From Microbacterium sp. 3J1 (GTDB lineage Bacteria; Actinomycetota; Actinomycetes; Actinomycetales; Microbacteriaceae), in the NCBI RefSeq assembly GCF_001049495.1, contig NZ_CDWI01000008.1, positions 186,001 to 250,000 of the forward strand: 64,000 nucleotides of DNA, written 5' to 3'. Under the pieces are notes generated by a model that made no database searches, was not told the DNA's origin, and saw only the letters and a program-made list of their open reading frames with translations. Positions 1 through 6,558 of the stretch are shown here, piece by piece. Each line of letters begins with the position of its first letter. Position 1 is the stretch's first letter. The translations under genes and the position numbers were made by a program.

Positions 1-52
1 TCTGGATAGATGACGCACATGGTGCTCGATCCACGCACCGCAGGAGGCCCCC

Positions 53-364
53 GTGATATCCACGCTCAGTATCTGGAACGACCTTGCTCCGCTGTTCGGT
101 TTCCTCGGAGCCGCCGGGGTGGTGGTCGCGGTTTCTGCCGCCGTCGCCGCGGGCGTCGCGGGCGCGCTCGATCATGCGGATGCCCTGGTCGGCGGCACCG
201 GGATGTGGGTGGCCGGAGTCCTGCTGAGCGCCTGCGCCAGCTATGTCGACGGCTGGTGGCTCATCGGAACCGCGGTGGCGGCCTGGCCGGCGGCCCTGCT
301 TCTCGGCGTGCTGGCTCGCTTCGTCGTTCGCAGCGCCGGGGCATGGCAGGTCACCGGCTCGTAA
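53..364 (+). CDS. small hypothetical membrane protein
   Basis: 103-residue protein that I do not recognise. It is almost entirely hydrophobic, with about three membrane segments (residues 8-40, 45-62 and 65-90), few charged residues and a short polar tail. The GTG start is chosen because a strong Shine-Dalgarno AGGAGG lies at 42-47, seven bases upstream. It is the first complete gene of the window; the 52 bases before it hold nothing else I can support. No function is proposed beyond an integral membrane protein. Confidence 0.6.
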   Translation: MISTLSIWNDLAPLFGFLGAAGVVVAVSAAVAAGVAGALDHADALVGGTGMWVAGVLLSACASYVDGWWLIGTAVAAWPAALLLGVLARFVVRSAGAWQVTGS

Positions 365-407
365 CGAATTCGGTCGATCTTCGGCGCTCTCTGGTGGTTC
401 TTAGCCT

Positions 408-436
408 TTGATGTAACGATCTATCAAACAGATATC
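408..436 (+). promoter_or_regulatory. possible sigma-70-type promoter for the sigma-factor gene
   Basis: TTGATG (408-413) and GATATC (431-436) are separated by 17 bases in an AT-richer patch between the small membrane protein and the sigma factor gene. Position and spacing fit a promoter for the downstream gene, with a leader of roughly 65 nt. This is pattern matching only; the -10 match is poor. Confidence 0.25.
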
Positions 437-469
437 GGGTGTTCCTGCCCGAGAAGGGGATCGCCCGCC

Positions 470-511
470 ATGAACGAGACCTCCGTCTTCACCGCATCGA
501 GTTCGCGATGA
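470..511 (+). CDS. possible 13-codon leader cistron of the sigma-factor gene
   Basis: A tiny frame (MNETSVFTASSSR) has its own purine-rich ribosome-binding site (GAGAAGGGG, 451-459). Its stop TGA overlaps the sigma-factor ATG as ATGA at 508-511. The sigma gene has no good ribosome-binding site of its own, so re-initiation after this leader is a plausible way to translate it. Short frames like this also arise by chance, so it is a candidate, not an established gene. Confidence 0.3.
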   Translation: MNETSVFTASSSR

Positions 512-1284
512 ACACCGCATTCGCCGTGCCGCTGACGACGGTCGAGACGTGGCCGGACGAGGAGCTTCTGCGCCTGGCACGCGCAGGCGACTCCGACGCT
601 CTCGCGGCACTGTGGAGCCGTCATCTCGGTGCCGCGTACGCCGTGGCTCGCACGTTCGTGTCGCTCGATGCCGACGATGTCGTCTCTGAGGCGTTCGTCC
701 GCATCGTCGAGACCATCAAGCGAGGCAAGGGTCCGCATTCGGCGTTCCGCCCGTACTTCACGATGACGGTTCGCAACGTGGGTAGGTCGCGATTCACCCG
801 ACAGGCGGCGGCCGCCGAGCGCGAGCTGAAGGACATCGACCTGGTCGACGCACTCGGGGTCGACGATCTGTCGGCGATCGACTTCGATCGTGCGGTGGCG
901 TCAGCCGCGTTCAGCTCTCTGCCTCGACGGTGGCAGGAGGTGCTGTGGTACACCGCGGTCGAGGACCTGAAGCCTCGGGACGTGAGCGCCTACATGGGCA
1001 TATCGGCCAATGCCGTCTCGGCGCTGGTGCTGAGGGCGAAGAAGGGGTACCGGGACGCCTGGATCATCGCGACCCTCGGATCCCCGCCCGATCCGGACTG
1101 CGCCTCGATCCAGAAAGACATCGTCGGATACGTCCTCGGCACGCTGCCGCTGCGGGATCGAGGGCGGCTGCGGACGCACCTGCTCGCTTGTCCCCGGTGC
1201 GCTGCAGCGCTCGAAGAGGCGGAGAGGATGTCGGCCCGCCTCGACGGCTTCCCCTTCACGTCTCACGAGGCTCTCGCGTCCTGA
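508..1284 (+). CDS. ECF-type RNA polymerase sigma factor with C-terminal zinc-finger-like tail
   Basis: 258 residues. The N-terminal part (about 17-85) looks like sigma region 2, with DADDVVSEAFVRI typical of ECF sigma factors. Residues about 135-185 look like region 4, with a helix-turn-helix around PRDVSAYMGISANAV. The tail carries HLLACPRCAAAL, an H-x3-C-x2-C arrangement like the zf-HC2 fold of anti-sigma factors, so regulator and sigma appear fused. No separate anti-sigma gene is adjacent. The start at 508 is preferred because the sigma homology begins just after it; a GTG at 439 is in frame and cannot be excluded. The regulon is unknown. Confidence 0.78.
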   Translation: MNTAFAVPLTTVETWPDEELLRLARAGDSDALAALWSRHLGAAYAVARTFVSLDADDVVSEAFVRIVETIKRGKGPHSAFRPYFTMTVRNVGRSRFTRQAAAAERELKDIDLVDALGVDDLSAIDFDRAVASAAFSSLPRRWQEVLWYTAVEDLKPRDVSAYMGISANAVSALVLRAKKGYRDAWIIATLGSPPDPDCASIQKDIVGYVLGTLPLRDRGRLRTHLLACPRCAAALEEAERMSARLDGFPFTSHEALAS

Positions 1285-1337
1285 CGCACTGCCCGAGACC
1301 GCAATCGGGCCGCCGGCCCAGCCACTATGGTGAGTGG

Positions 1338-1760
1338 ATGGACATGCGTGTCGCGGCATACGCTGTCGTCACCGATGACGACGGACGCATCCTTCTGGCG
1401 CGCTGGATCGAAGGACGACGCGTCGCGTGGACCATGCCCGGAGGCGGTCTCGAACCCGGCGAATCGCCGGAGGCCGCCGTGCGGCGCGAGCTGCGGGAAG
1501 AGACCGGATACACGGTCAAGGTCGGCGAACTGCTCGGCATCCATTCGCGGGTGATCCCCGCGAGCCAGCGAGTGCACGGCTCGGACCAGCCGCTGCACAC
1601 GCTGCGGATCGTCTACCGCGCGACGGTCAGCGGCGGCAGGCTGCAGTTCGAGACAGATGGATCGACCGACATGGCCGAGTGGTTCCCGCTGAAGTCGGTG
1701 GCGGAGTTGCAGCGCGTGAAGCTCGTGGACATCGCTCTGCGCATGGCCGGCATCCTCTGA
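1338..1760 (+). CDS. NUDIX hydrolase
   Basis: 140-residue single-domain NUDIX protein. The Nudix box, residues about 36-58, fits G-x5-E-x7-R-E-U-x-E-E-x-G-U, with the RELREETGY core carrying the metal-binding glutamates. Family members hydrolyse nucleoside diphosphates linked to another group; the substrate cannot be told from sequence. A TATGGT box at 1326-1331 ends six bases before the ATG and there is no ribosome-binding site, so the mRNA is probably leaderless. An in-frame ATG two codons later is an alternative start. Confidence 0.85.
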   Translation: MDMRVAAYAVVTDDDGRILLARWIEGRRVAWTMPGGGLEPGESPEAAVRRELREETGYTVKVGELLGIHSRVIPASQRVHGSDQPLHTLRIVYRATVSGGRLQFETDGSTDMAEWFPLKSVAELQRVKLVDIALRMAGIL

Positions 1761-1778
1761 GATCCCTGGCCCGGGCGA

Positions 1779-2312
1779 TCAGTCGCGCGGTTCCTCCGGA
1801 ACGGAGATGTCGGCGACCGTCGCACCGTATGCCGCGATCAGGTCGTCCGCGTCCACGAAGAGGCTGAAGCCGTGCGAACCGGCGCCCATCGCGATGCGCT
1901 GTCCGACGATCGTGTCGTCGGCGTAGACCGGCCAGTCGGTCGTGCTGCCGATGGGGACGATGGTGCCTCGCTCATACCCGGTAGCCGCCAGCGCGAGGTC
2001 GGCTTCGGGGAGGCGGAGCTTGTTCACGCCCACCAGCGCGCGAAGCTTCGGCCAGGAGATCGCCCGTCCTCCCGGGACGAGGGCGAAGAGATAGTCCCCC
2101 TCCGCACCGGAGTTCGCCGAAGGGCGCTTGACCACGAGGGTCTTCACTATGCCCGAGGGAAGGATGCCGAGCAGCTCGGCAGCCTCAGGCAGACTGCGGG
2201 CGGCGGGCCGCTCGCGGATCTCGATGTCGAGACCGCGGGCCGCGGCCGCCTCCCTCACCCGGGCATGAGGATCGCCCGACTCGAGAGCCGGGGATCCTGC
2301 AGTGGTCGTCAC
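1779..2312 (-). CDS. YbaK/EbsC-family aminoacyl-tRNA deacylase
   Basis: 177-residue YbaK/ProX-fold protein. Members hydrolyse mischarged aminoacyl-tRNAs such as Cys-tRNA(Pro) or Ala-tRNA(Pro) in the cytosol. Visible family features are the GIVKTLVVKR strand with the conserved lysine, the LVPGGRAISWPKLR segment, and the C-terminal GAGSHGFSLFV strand. The GTG start overlaps the stop of the upstream gene as GTGA (2309-2312), so the two are translationally coupled. Which tRNA is edited cannot be read from the sequence. Confidence 0.8.
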   Translation of the reverse strand: MTTTAGSPALESGDPHARVREAAAARGLDIEIRERPAARSLPEAAELLGILPSGIVKTLVVKRPSANSGAEGDYLFALVPGGRAISWPKLRALVGVNKLRLPEADLALAATGYERGTIVPIGSTTDWPVYADDTIVGQRIAMGAGSHGFSLFVDADDLIAAYGATVADISVPEEPRD

Positions 2313-2821
2313 GCCTCGGGGGCTGCGAGCGGGTCGTCGGCGACCCAGAGCTCGTCGTCAGCACGCAGCGCCTGCCATGCGGCGTAGAGAACACCGGCAG
2401 CTGCGGCGACACCGAGGATCAGGGCGATGACGGAGCCTGCGCTCGGCCCCTTCTTCTCGGGCTCGACCACCTTGCCGAGCTTCTTCTCGATCTTGTGCAC
2501 AACGCCGCTGCGCTTCGCGTTCGCGACGTCCCACGCGGTGAGCGCGGTGCCGACGACACCGCCGACGATCGGGACGACCTTGTCGTCGACGACGTGCTTG
2601 CCGAGACGCACGCCCTGGTCGACGACCGGGACGACGCGGCGCTGGTACGTGTCCTGGACAGCCGGAGCCACCTGCTCACGGCCGAAGTTGCCGAGCTGGC
2701 GACCCGCCTCGCGAGCGACGTCGGCAGCGTGGCCGACGAGGATCTGCTGGTTCTCCCACAGCTGGTTGGCGTCTGCCTGAAGGCGACGCAGTTCCTTCTT
2801 CCGCTTTCGGGTGATGCTCAC
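2309..2821 (-). CDS. hypothetical protein with one C-terminal membrane segment
   Basis: 170 residues, not recognised as a named family. A basic, charged N-terminus (ITRKRKKELRRLQ) leads into a helical region (about 15-120) rich in Val and Gly. A single hydrophobic segment follows at about 128-150, then a short acidic tail. GTG at 2821 is preferred over an ATG 36 bases upstream because ACAGGAG lies just before it. It overlaps the YbaK-type gene by four bases and is probably the first gene of that pair. It could be a membrane-anchored structural protein, but nothing identifies a role. Confidence 0.6.
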   Translation of the reverse strand: MSITRKRKKELRRLQADANQLWENQQILVGHAADVAREAGRQLGNFGREQVAPAVQDTYQRRVVPVVDQGVRLGKHVVDDKVVPIVGGVVGTALTAWDVANAKRSGVVHKIEKKLGKVVEPEKKGPSAGSVIALILGVAAAAGVLYAAWQALRADDELWVADDPLAAPEA

Positions 2822-2966
2822 GATGCTCTCCTGTCGATTGGAGTACGGGTTCCCCATCTTGCCACGCGAGTCTGGATGGGGGGAGGGAATCGCCGAGCCC
2901 TTGCGTTGTACCGGGATGAGCGGTAGAACCGGACGAACTCACCGGAAGCTCTGAGAGAATGAGTGC

Positions 2967-3524
2967 ATGGCTCACGCTTCCCACGTCGCAACCCTGCACA
3001 CCAACCACGGTGACATCGTCATCAACCTCTTCGGCGACCACGCCCCGAAGACGGTCAAGAACTTCGTCGGCCTGGCCGACGGCACCCAGTCCTGGACCGA
3101 CCCCGCCACCGGCAAGCCGGGCGAGGGTCCTCTCTACAAGGACGTGATCTTCCACCGCATCATCCCGAACTTCATGATCCAGGGCGGCGACCCGCTCGGC
3201 CAGGGCGTCGGCGGACCGGGCTACAACTTCGACGACGAGATCAACATGGAGCTCAACTTCAACGAGCCCTACATCCTCGCGATGGCGAACGCCGGCCTGC
3301 GTCGCAACGCCATCACCGGCAAGGCCGAGGGCACCAACGGCTCGCAGTTCTTCATCACCACCGACCCGACGCCGTGGCTGCAGGGCAAGCACACGATCTT
3401 CGGCGAGGTCGCCGATGACGCCTCGAAGGCCGTCGTCGACAAGATCGCCGCCGTGCCGACCGCTGCGGGCGACCGTCCGCTCGAGCCGGTCGTGCTGCAG
3501 TCGATCGACATCGTCGCGGCCTGA
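2967..3524 (+). CDS. cyclophilin-type peptidyl-prolyl cis-trans isomerase
   Basis: 185-residue single-domain cyclophilin that catalyses cis-trans isomerisation of Xaa-Pro bonds during protein folding. The active-site blocks are FHRIIPNFMIQGGD, GSQFFIT and HTIFGEV. No signal peptide is present, so it should be cytosolic. GAGAAT at 2955-2960 lies six bases before the ATG, consistent with a leaderless transcript. It precedes the rhomboid and crgA genes in the arrangement usual near the actinobacterial origin, where it is often called ppiA. Confidence 0.92.
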   Translation: MAHASHVATLHTNHGDIVINLFGDHAPKTVKNFVGLADGTQSWTDPATGKPGEGPLYKDVIFHRIIPNFMIQGGDPLGQGVGGPGYNFDDEINMELNFNEPYILAMANAGLRRNAITGKAEGTNGSQFFITTDPTPWLQGKHTIFGEVADDASKAVVDKIAAVPTAAGDRPLEPVVLQSIDIVAA

Positions 3525-3545
3525 CGCCGACGCTGGCCGATCCGG

Positions 3546-4448
3546 ATGACGACGCCTGAGTTCGCGGACAACCGCGACAACTTCTGCTACCGGCATCCGG
3601 ATCGGCAGAGCTTCGTGCTCTGCCAACGGTGCCTGCGCACCATCTGCCCCGAGTGCCAGACCCAGGCGGCCGTCGGGGTCATCTGCCCCGAGTGCATGGC
3701 GGCAGAGCGCAAGAACCGCACCCCCGCGCAGAAGCGCGCGGAGCGCCGGTGGCGCGGCCGCGGGTCCACGATGACCGCCACGTCCAGCGGCACGCCGGTC
3801 GTCACGTACGCTCTCCTGCTGATCACCTCGATCATCGGGCTCCTGCAGATCGTTCCGGGGCTCGGTGATGCACTCACCGGCATACTCCGTTTCAACGCCC
3901 TCTATCTCTATCCCCAGTTCGGGGTCTTCCCGTTCGAGCCGTGGCGCGCGCTCACCGCGGTCTTCGCGCACGGCGGCTTCATCCACCTCGCTCTCAACAT
4001 GCTCGCTCTGTGGATGCTGGGGCAGAGCCTGGAGCCGATGCTCGGCCGGGCCCGGTTCCTGTCGCTCTATCTGATCAGCGGTCTGGGTGGCTCGGTCGCG
4101 GTCGCGCTCATCGCGCCGGGCCTCTATACGGTCGGTGCCTCGGGTGCGATCTTCGGCTTGATGGCCGCCCTGCTGATCATCGGCCGTCACATCGGGGCCA
4201 ATGTGACCGGGATCCTCGTGATCCTCGGCATCAACTTCGTCATCGGCTTCTTCATCGGTGGGATCGCCTGGCAGGCGCACCTCGGTGGTGCCGTCGTCGG
4301 CGCGCTCGTGGCGTTCATCCTCACCCGCACGCGCCGACGCGACCAGCGGACCTGGCAGATCGTGCTGCTCGCAGCCACCGCGGTGCTCCTCGTCGCGGTG
4401 ATGTTCATCGTGCCTCCGCTGCTCATCAGCGCTGGGGTTTATGCCTGA
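3546..4448 (+). CDS. rhomboid-family intramembrane serine protease
   Basis: 300 residues. The first 60 carry paired cysteines (CYRH, CQRC, CPEC, CPEC) and resemble a B-box/zinc-ribbon. About six membrane segments follow from residue 85. The catalytic serine is Ser199 in GASGAIFG, the histidine is His245 in WQAHLGG, and the conserved HxxxN is His147-Asn151. Rhomboids cleave membrane-spanning substrates within the bilayer; the substrate here is unknown. The gene lies 21 bp after the cyclophilin gene and is probably cotranscribed, and a strong hairpin terminator follows at 4555-4587. Confidence 0.9.
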   Translation: MTTPEFADNRDNFCYRHPDRQSFVLCQRCLRTICPECQTQAAVGVICPECMAAERKNRTPAQKRAERRWRGRGSTMTATSSGTPVVTYALLLITSIIGLLQIVPGLGDALTGILRFNALYLYPQFGVFPFEPWRALTAVFAHGGFIHLALNMLALWMLGQSLEPMLGRARFLSLYLISGLGGSVAVALIAPGLYTVGASGAIFGLMAALLIIGRHIGANVTGILVILGINFVIGFFIGGIAWQAHLGGAVVGALVAFILTRTRRRDQRTWQIVLLAATAVLLVAVMFIVPPLLISAGVYA

Positions 4449-4453
4449 TCGCA

Positions 4454-4530
4454 GGTTGTTAACAACCCTGTTAACAGGTGTGAATAACACCGGTGTAATT
4501 CTCCCCAGGGTGTGGACAACCTGTGGATAA
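4454..4530. other. palindrome and DnaA-box-like cluster
   Basis: In 77 bp between the rhomboid gene and crgA lie three perfect palindromes: GGTTGTTAACAACC (4454-4467), CTGTTAACAG (4468-4477) and ACACCGGTGT (4487-4496). Three 9-mers match or nearly match the DnaA box in TGTGGATAA orientation: TGTGAATAA (4479-4487), TGTGGACAA (4511-4519) and TGTGGATAA (4522-4530). The composition is much more AT-rich than the surroundings. Binding of DnaA or another regulator here is inferred, not shown. Confidence 0.5.
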
Positions 4531-4554
4531 CTGTCGCTCGTCCTGCGGGAACGA

Positions 4555-4587
4555 CGAAGGCCCCCTCGCCGAGCGAGGGGGCCTTCG
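4555..4587. terminator. bidirectional hairpin terminator between rhomboid gene and crgA
   Basis: The arms CGAAGGCCCCCTCGC and GCGAGGGGGCCTTCG pair perfectly over 15 bp with a three-base loop. The hairpin lies between the convergent 3' ends of the rhomboid gene (+) and crgA (-) and can serve both. No long T-run follows on either side. Confidence 0.75.
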
Positions 4588-4605
4588 TGACGTGTGCGGC
4601 GGACG

Positions 4606-4845
4606 TCAGCGCCAGCGAGTGGTCATCAGGAAGCCGATCAGGGCGATGCCGAGTCCGATGGCGAGGTTCCAGTTGTCGAGGCCCGGGATCGGGAACTGCA
4701 TGCCGGAGATGTAGAACACGAGGATCCACGCGAGGCCGAGCAGCATGAAGCCGACCATCACCGGCTTGAACCAGACGGCGTTGGGCGCAGCTTCACCTTC
4801 GCTGCGCGGCGCTTCGGGTTCTTCGATCTTGCGGTCACGTGCCAT
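4606..4845 (-). CDS. crgA: cell division protein CrgA
   Basis: 79 residues: an acidic, charged N-terminus (about 1-24) followed by two membrane segments (about 27-48 and 58-75) and the short basic end MTTRWR, the usual CrgA layout and length. CrgA is a septal membrane protein of actinobacteria that contacts FtsZ, FtsI-type PBPs and other divisome parts. Its place between the rhomboid and sortase genes, beside the pknB-rodA block, matches the conserved neighbourhood. TACAAT (4857-4852) lies six bases before the ATG, so the mRNA is probably leaderless. Confidence 0.9.
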   Translation of the reverse strand: MARDRKIEEPEAPRSEGEAAPNAVWFKPVMVGFMLLGLAWILVFYISGMQFPIPGLDNWNLAIGLGIALIGFLMTTRWR

Positions 4846-4930
4846 TCCGACATTGTACCCATGACTTCTTTCCAAAGCAGGACACCCCCGTGACCGTCTT
4901 CCGTACAGTGCGGCGGGATAAGATCGCGCC

Positions 4931-5725
4931 ATGACTGCATCCGTCGTCTCGGGGGAGCGACGCGCACCTCGCCGCCGCCCTCGCTCGCGCGCGACCTTCA
5001 CGAGCGTGCTCGGCGAGCTGCTGCTCACCGCAGGGGTTCTCGTGCTGCTGTTCGTCGCCTGGCAGATGTGGATCGGCGACATCATCATCGCCGCCCAGAA
5101 GAACGAAGAAGGCGCCGCAGTCTCGGAGCAGTGGGCGAATGCTCCGACGCCCGAGCTGCCCCCGGTGATCGAGACGTCCGATGGCACGGTCGTCTACGAG
5201 CCGGTGATCCCGGCACCGCCGGCCGACACCGAGCAGCTCGGCCAGATGCTGATCCCCCGCTTCGGAACGCAGTACAACGTCGGCATCTACGGCGGCACGA
5301 GTCGCGCACGCACCCTCGACAAGCTCGGGATCGGCGTCTACACCGACTCGAAGATGCCCGGCGAGGTGGGCAACTTCGCGATGGCGGGTCACCGCACCAC
5401 CTGGGGCAAGCCCTTCAACCAGCTCGACAAGCTCCAAGTGGGCGACGCGATCGTGGTCGAGACGCCCGACGGCTGGTTCACCTACCGCTTCCGCACCCTG
5501 GAGTACGTGAAGCCGACGCAGACGGACGTGCTGCTCGACGTGCCGCAGATGCCCGGTGTCTCGACGGGGGAGCGCTACATCACGCTGACGGCATGTTCGC
5601 CGCTCTACTCGCTCGCCGAGCGCATCGTCGCCTATGGCGTGTACGAGAGCTTCCAACCTCGCGCAGAGGGTCCGCCGCCTGCGCTCACCGACCCGCCGCC
5701 GCCCCCCGCCGGGCCGTCGATCTAG
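4931..5725 (+). CDS. class E sortase
   Basis: 264 residues: a basic N-terminus, one membrane anchor (about 28-50), then an extracellular sortase domain ending in a Pro-rich tail. The catalytic triad is visible as His154 (MAGHRTTWG), Cys222 (TLTACSPLYS) and Arg231 (AERIVAYG). Class E sortases attach LPxTG/LAxTG-like proteins to peptidoglycan or handle pilins in high-GC Gram-positives. No sortase substrate is encoded nearby. TAAGAT (4919-4924) six bases before the ATG suggests a leaderless transcript. The downstream small membrane protein and trpG-like gene probably share its transcript. Confidence 0.9.
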   Translation: MTASVVSGERRAPRRRPRSRATFTSVLGELLLTAGVLVLLFVAWQMWIGDIIIAAQKNEEGAAVSEQWANAPTPELPPVIETSDGTVVYEPVIPAPPADTEQLGQMLIPRFGTQYNVGIYGGTSRARTLDKLGIGVYTDSKMPGEVGNFAMAGHRTTWGKPFNQLDKLQVGDAIVVETPDGWFTYRFRTLEYVKPTQTDVLLDVPQMPGVSTGERYITLTACSPLYSLAERIVAYGVYESFQPRAEGPPPALTDPPPPPAGPSI

Positions 5726-5744
5726 ACGAAGGGAACACGCACTC

Positions 5745-5900
5745 ATGTATGCCGCACTCTGGCGCATCCTGCCCGGCCCCTGGTGGCTGAAGCTCTTCAT
5801 CGTGCTGGCCCTCGTGGCCGCCGTGCTCTACGGGCTGTTCTGGTACGTGTTCCCCTGGGTGAGCCCGTTCATCACCCCGGGCGAGGTCGACCTCGAATGA
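5745..5900 (+). CDS. small single-pass membrane protein
   Basis: 51 residues with one long hydrophobic, tryptophan-rich segment (about 5-42) and a short acidic end (GEVDLE). It starts 20 bases after the sortase stop, preceded by GAAGGGAA, and its stop overlaps the next gene's ATG as ATGA (5897-5900). The conserved position between the sortase and amidotransferase genes suggests a real gene, but I know of no function for it. Confidence 0.65.
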   Translation: MYAALWRILPGPWWLKLFIVLALVAAVLYGLFWYVFPWVSPFITPGEVDLE

Positions 5901-6532
5901 CACGCGTGCTCGTCGTGGACAACCACGACAGCTTCGTGCACACCCTGGTCGGGTACCTTCGCGAGCTGGGTGCCGACGTGTCGATGATCGAAGCGGATGC
6001 CGTCGGGCATGCGGAACTCGTCAGTCTCCTGAGCGGGGTCGACGGGGTCATGATCTCGCCGGGTCCGGGAACCCCGACGGATGCCGGGTCGTCGATCGCC
6101 GCCGTCCGCACCGCCGCACTGCTGCGACGTCCGCTGCTCGGCGTGTGCCTCGGGCACCAGGCCATCGGGGAGGCGTTCGGAGCGCCGGTGTCCGAGGCGC
6201 CAGAGCTCATGCACGGAATGACGTCTCGGGTCGAGCATGACGGCTCGGCGCTGTTCGCCGGCATCCCCTCGCCGTTCGACGTCGGCCGCTATCACTCCCT
6301 CGCGATCGCGGGGTCGGCCCTGCCGGCGGATGTCGTCGTCACCGCGCGGTCAGAGACCGGCACGGTGATGGCGCTCGCGCATGCCGAGCTGCCGATCCTC
6401 GGGGTCCAGTTCCACCCCGAGAGCGTTCTGACGGAGGGCGGCTACCGGCTTCTCGCGAACTGGCTGGCGATGTGCGGCGATGCCGAGGCCGTCGAGCGCT
6501 CGGAGCGACTGCATCCGCTCTCGCACGCGTGA
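5897..6532 (+). CDS. glutamine amidotransferase, anthranilate/aminodeoxychorismate synthase component II
   Basis: 211-residue class I glutamine amidotransferase (TrpG/PabA family) that releases ammonia from glutamine for a chorismate-using partner. Nucleophile Cys84 is in GVCLGHQ and the His173/Glu175 pair is in VQFHPES; the oxyanion strand ISPGPGTP is at 53-60. No component I gene is adjacent, so TrpG and PabA functions cannot be separated. Its location beside pknB is the usual actinobacterial one. It overlaps the preceding small gene by four bases and converges on pknB. Confidence 0.88.
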   Translation: MTRVLVVDNHDSFVHTLVGYLRELGADVSMIEADAVGHAELVSLLSGVDGVMISPGPGTPTDAGSSIAAVRTAALLRRPLLGVCLGHQAIGEAFGAPVSEAPELMHGMTSRVEHDGSALFAGIPSPFDVGRYHSLAIAGSALPADVVVTARSETGTVMALAHAELPILGVQFHPESVLTEGGYRLLANWLAMCGDAEAVERSERLHPLSHA

Positions 6533-6558
6533 CGCGGACGCAGTCTCGCAGCCCCGGC

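Noticed and set aside
2676..4490. Long open frame of about 600 codons on the minus strand opposite the cyclophilin and rhomboid genes
   Set aside because: It is antisense to two clear genes, is full of Arg/Asp/Glu/His low-complexity sequence typical of a GC-rich shadow frame, and has no recognisable domain.
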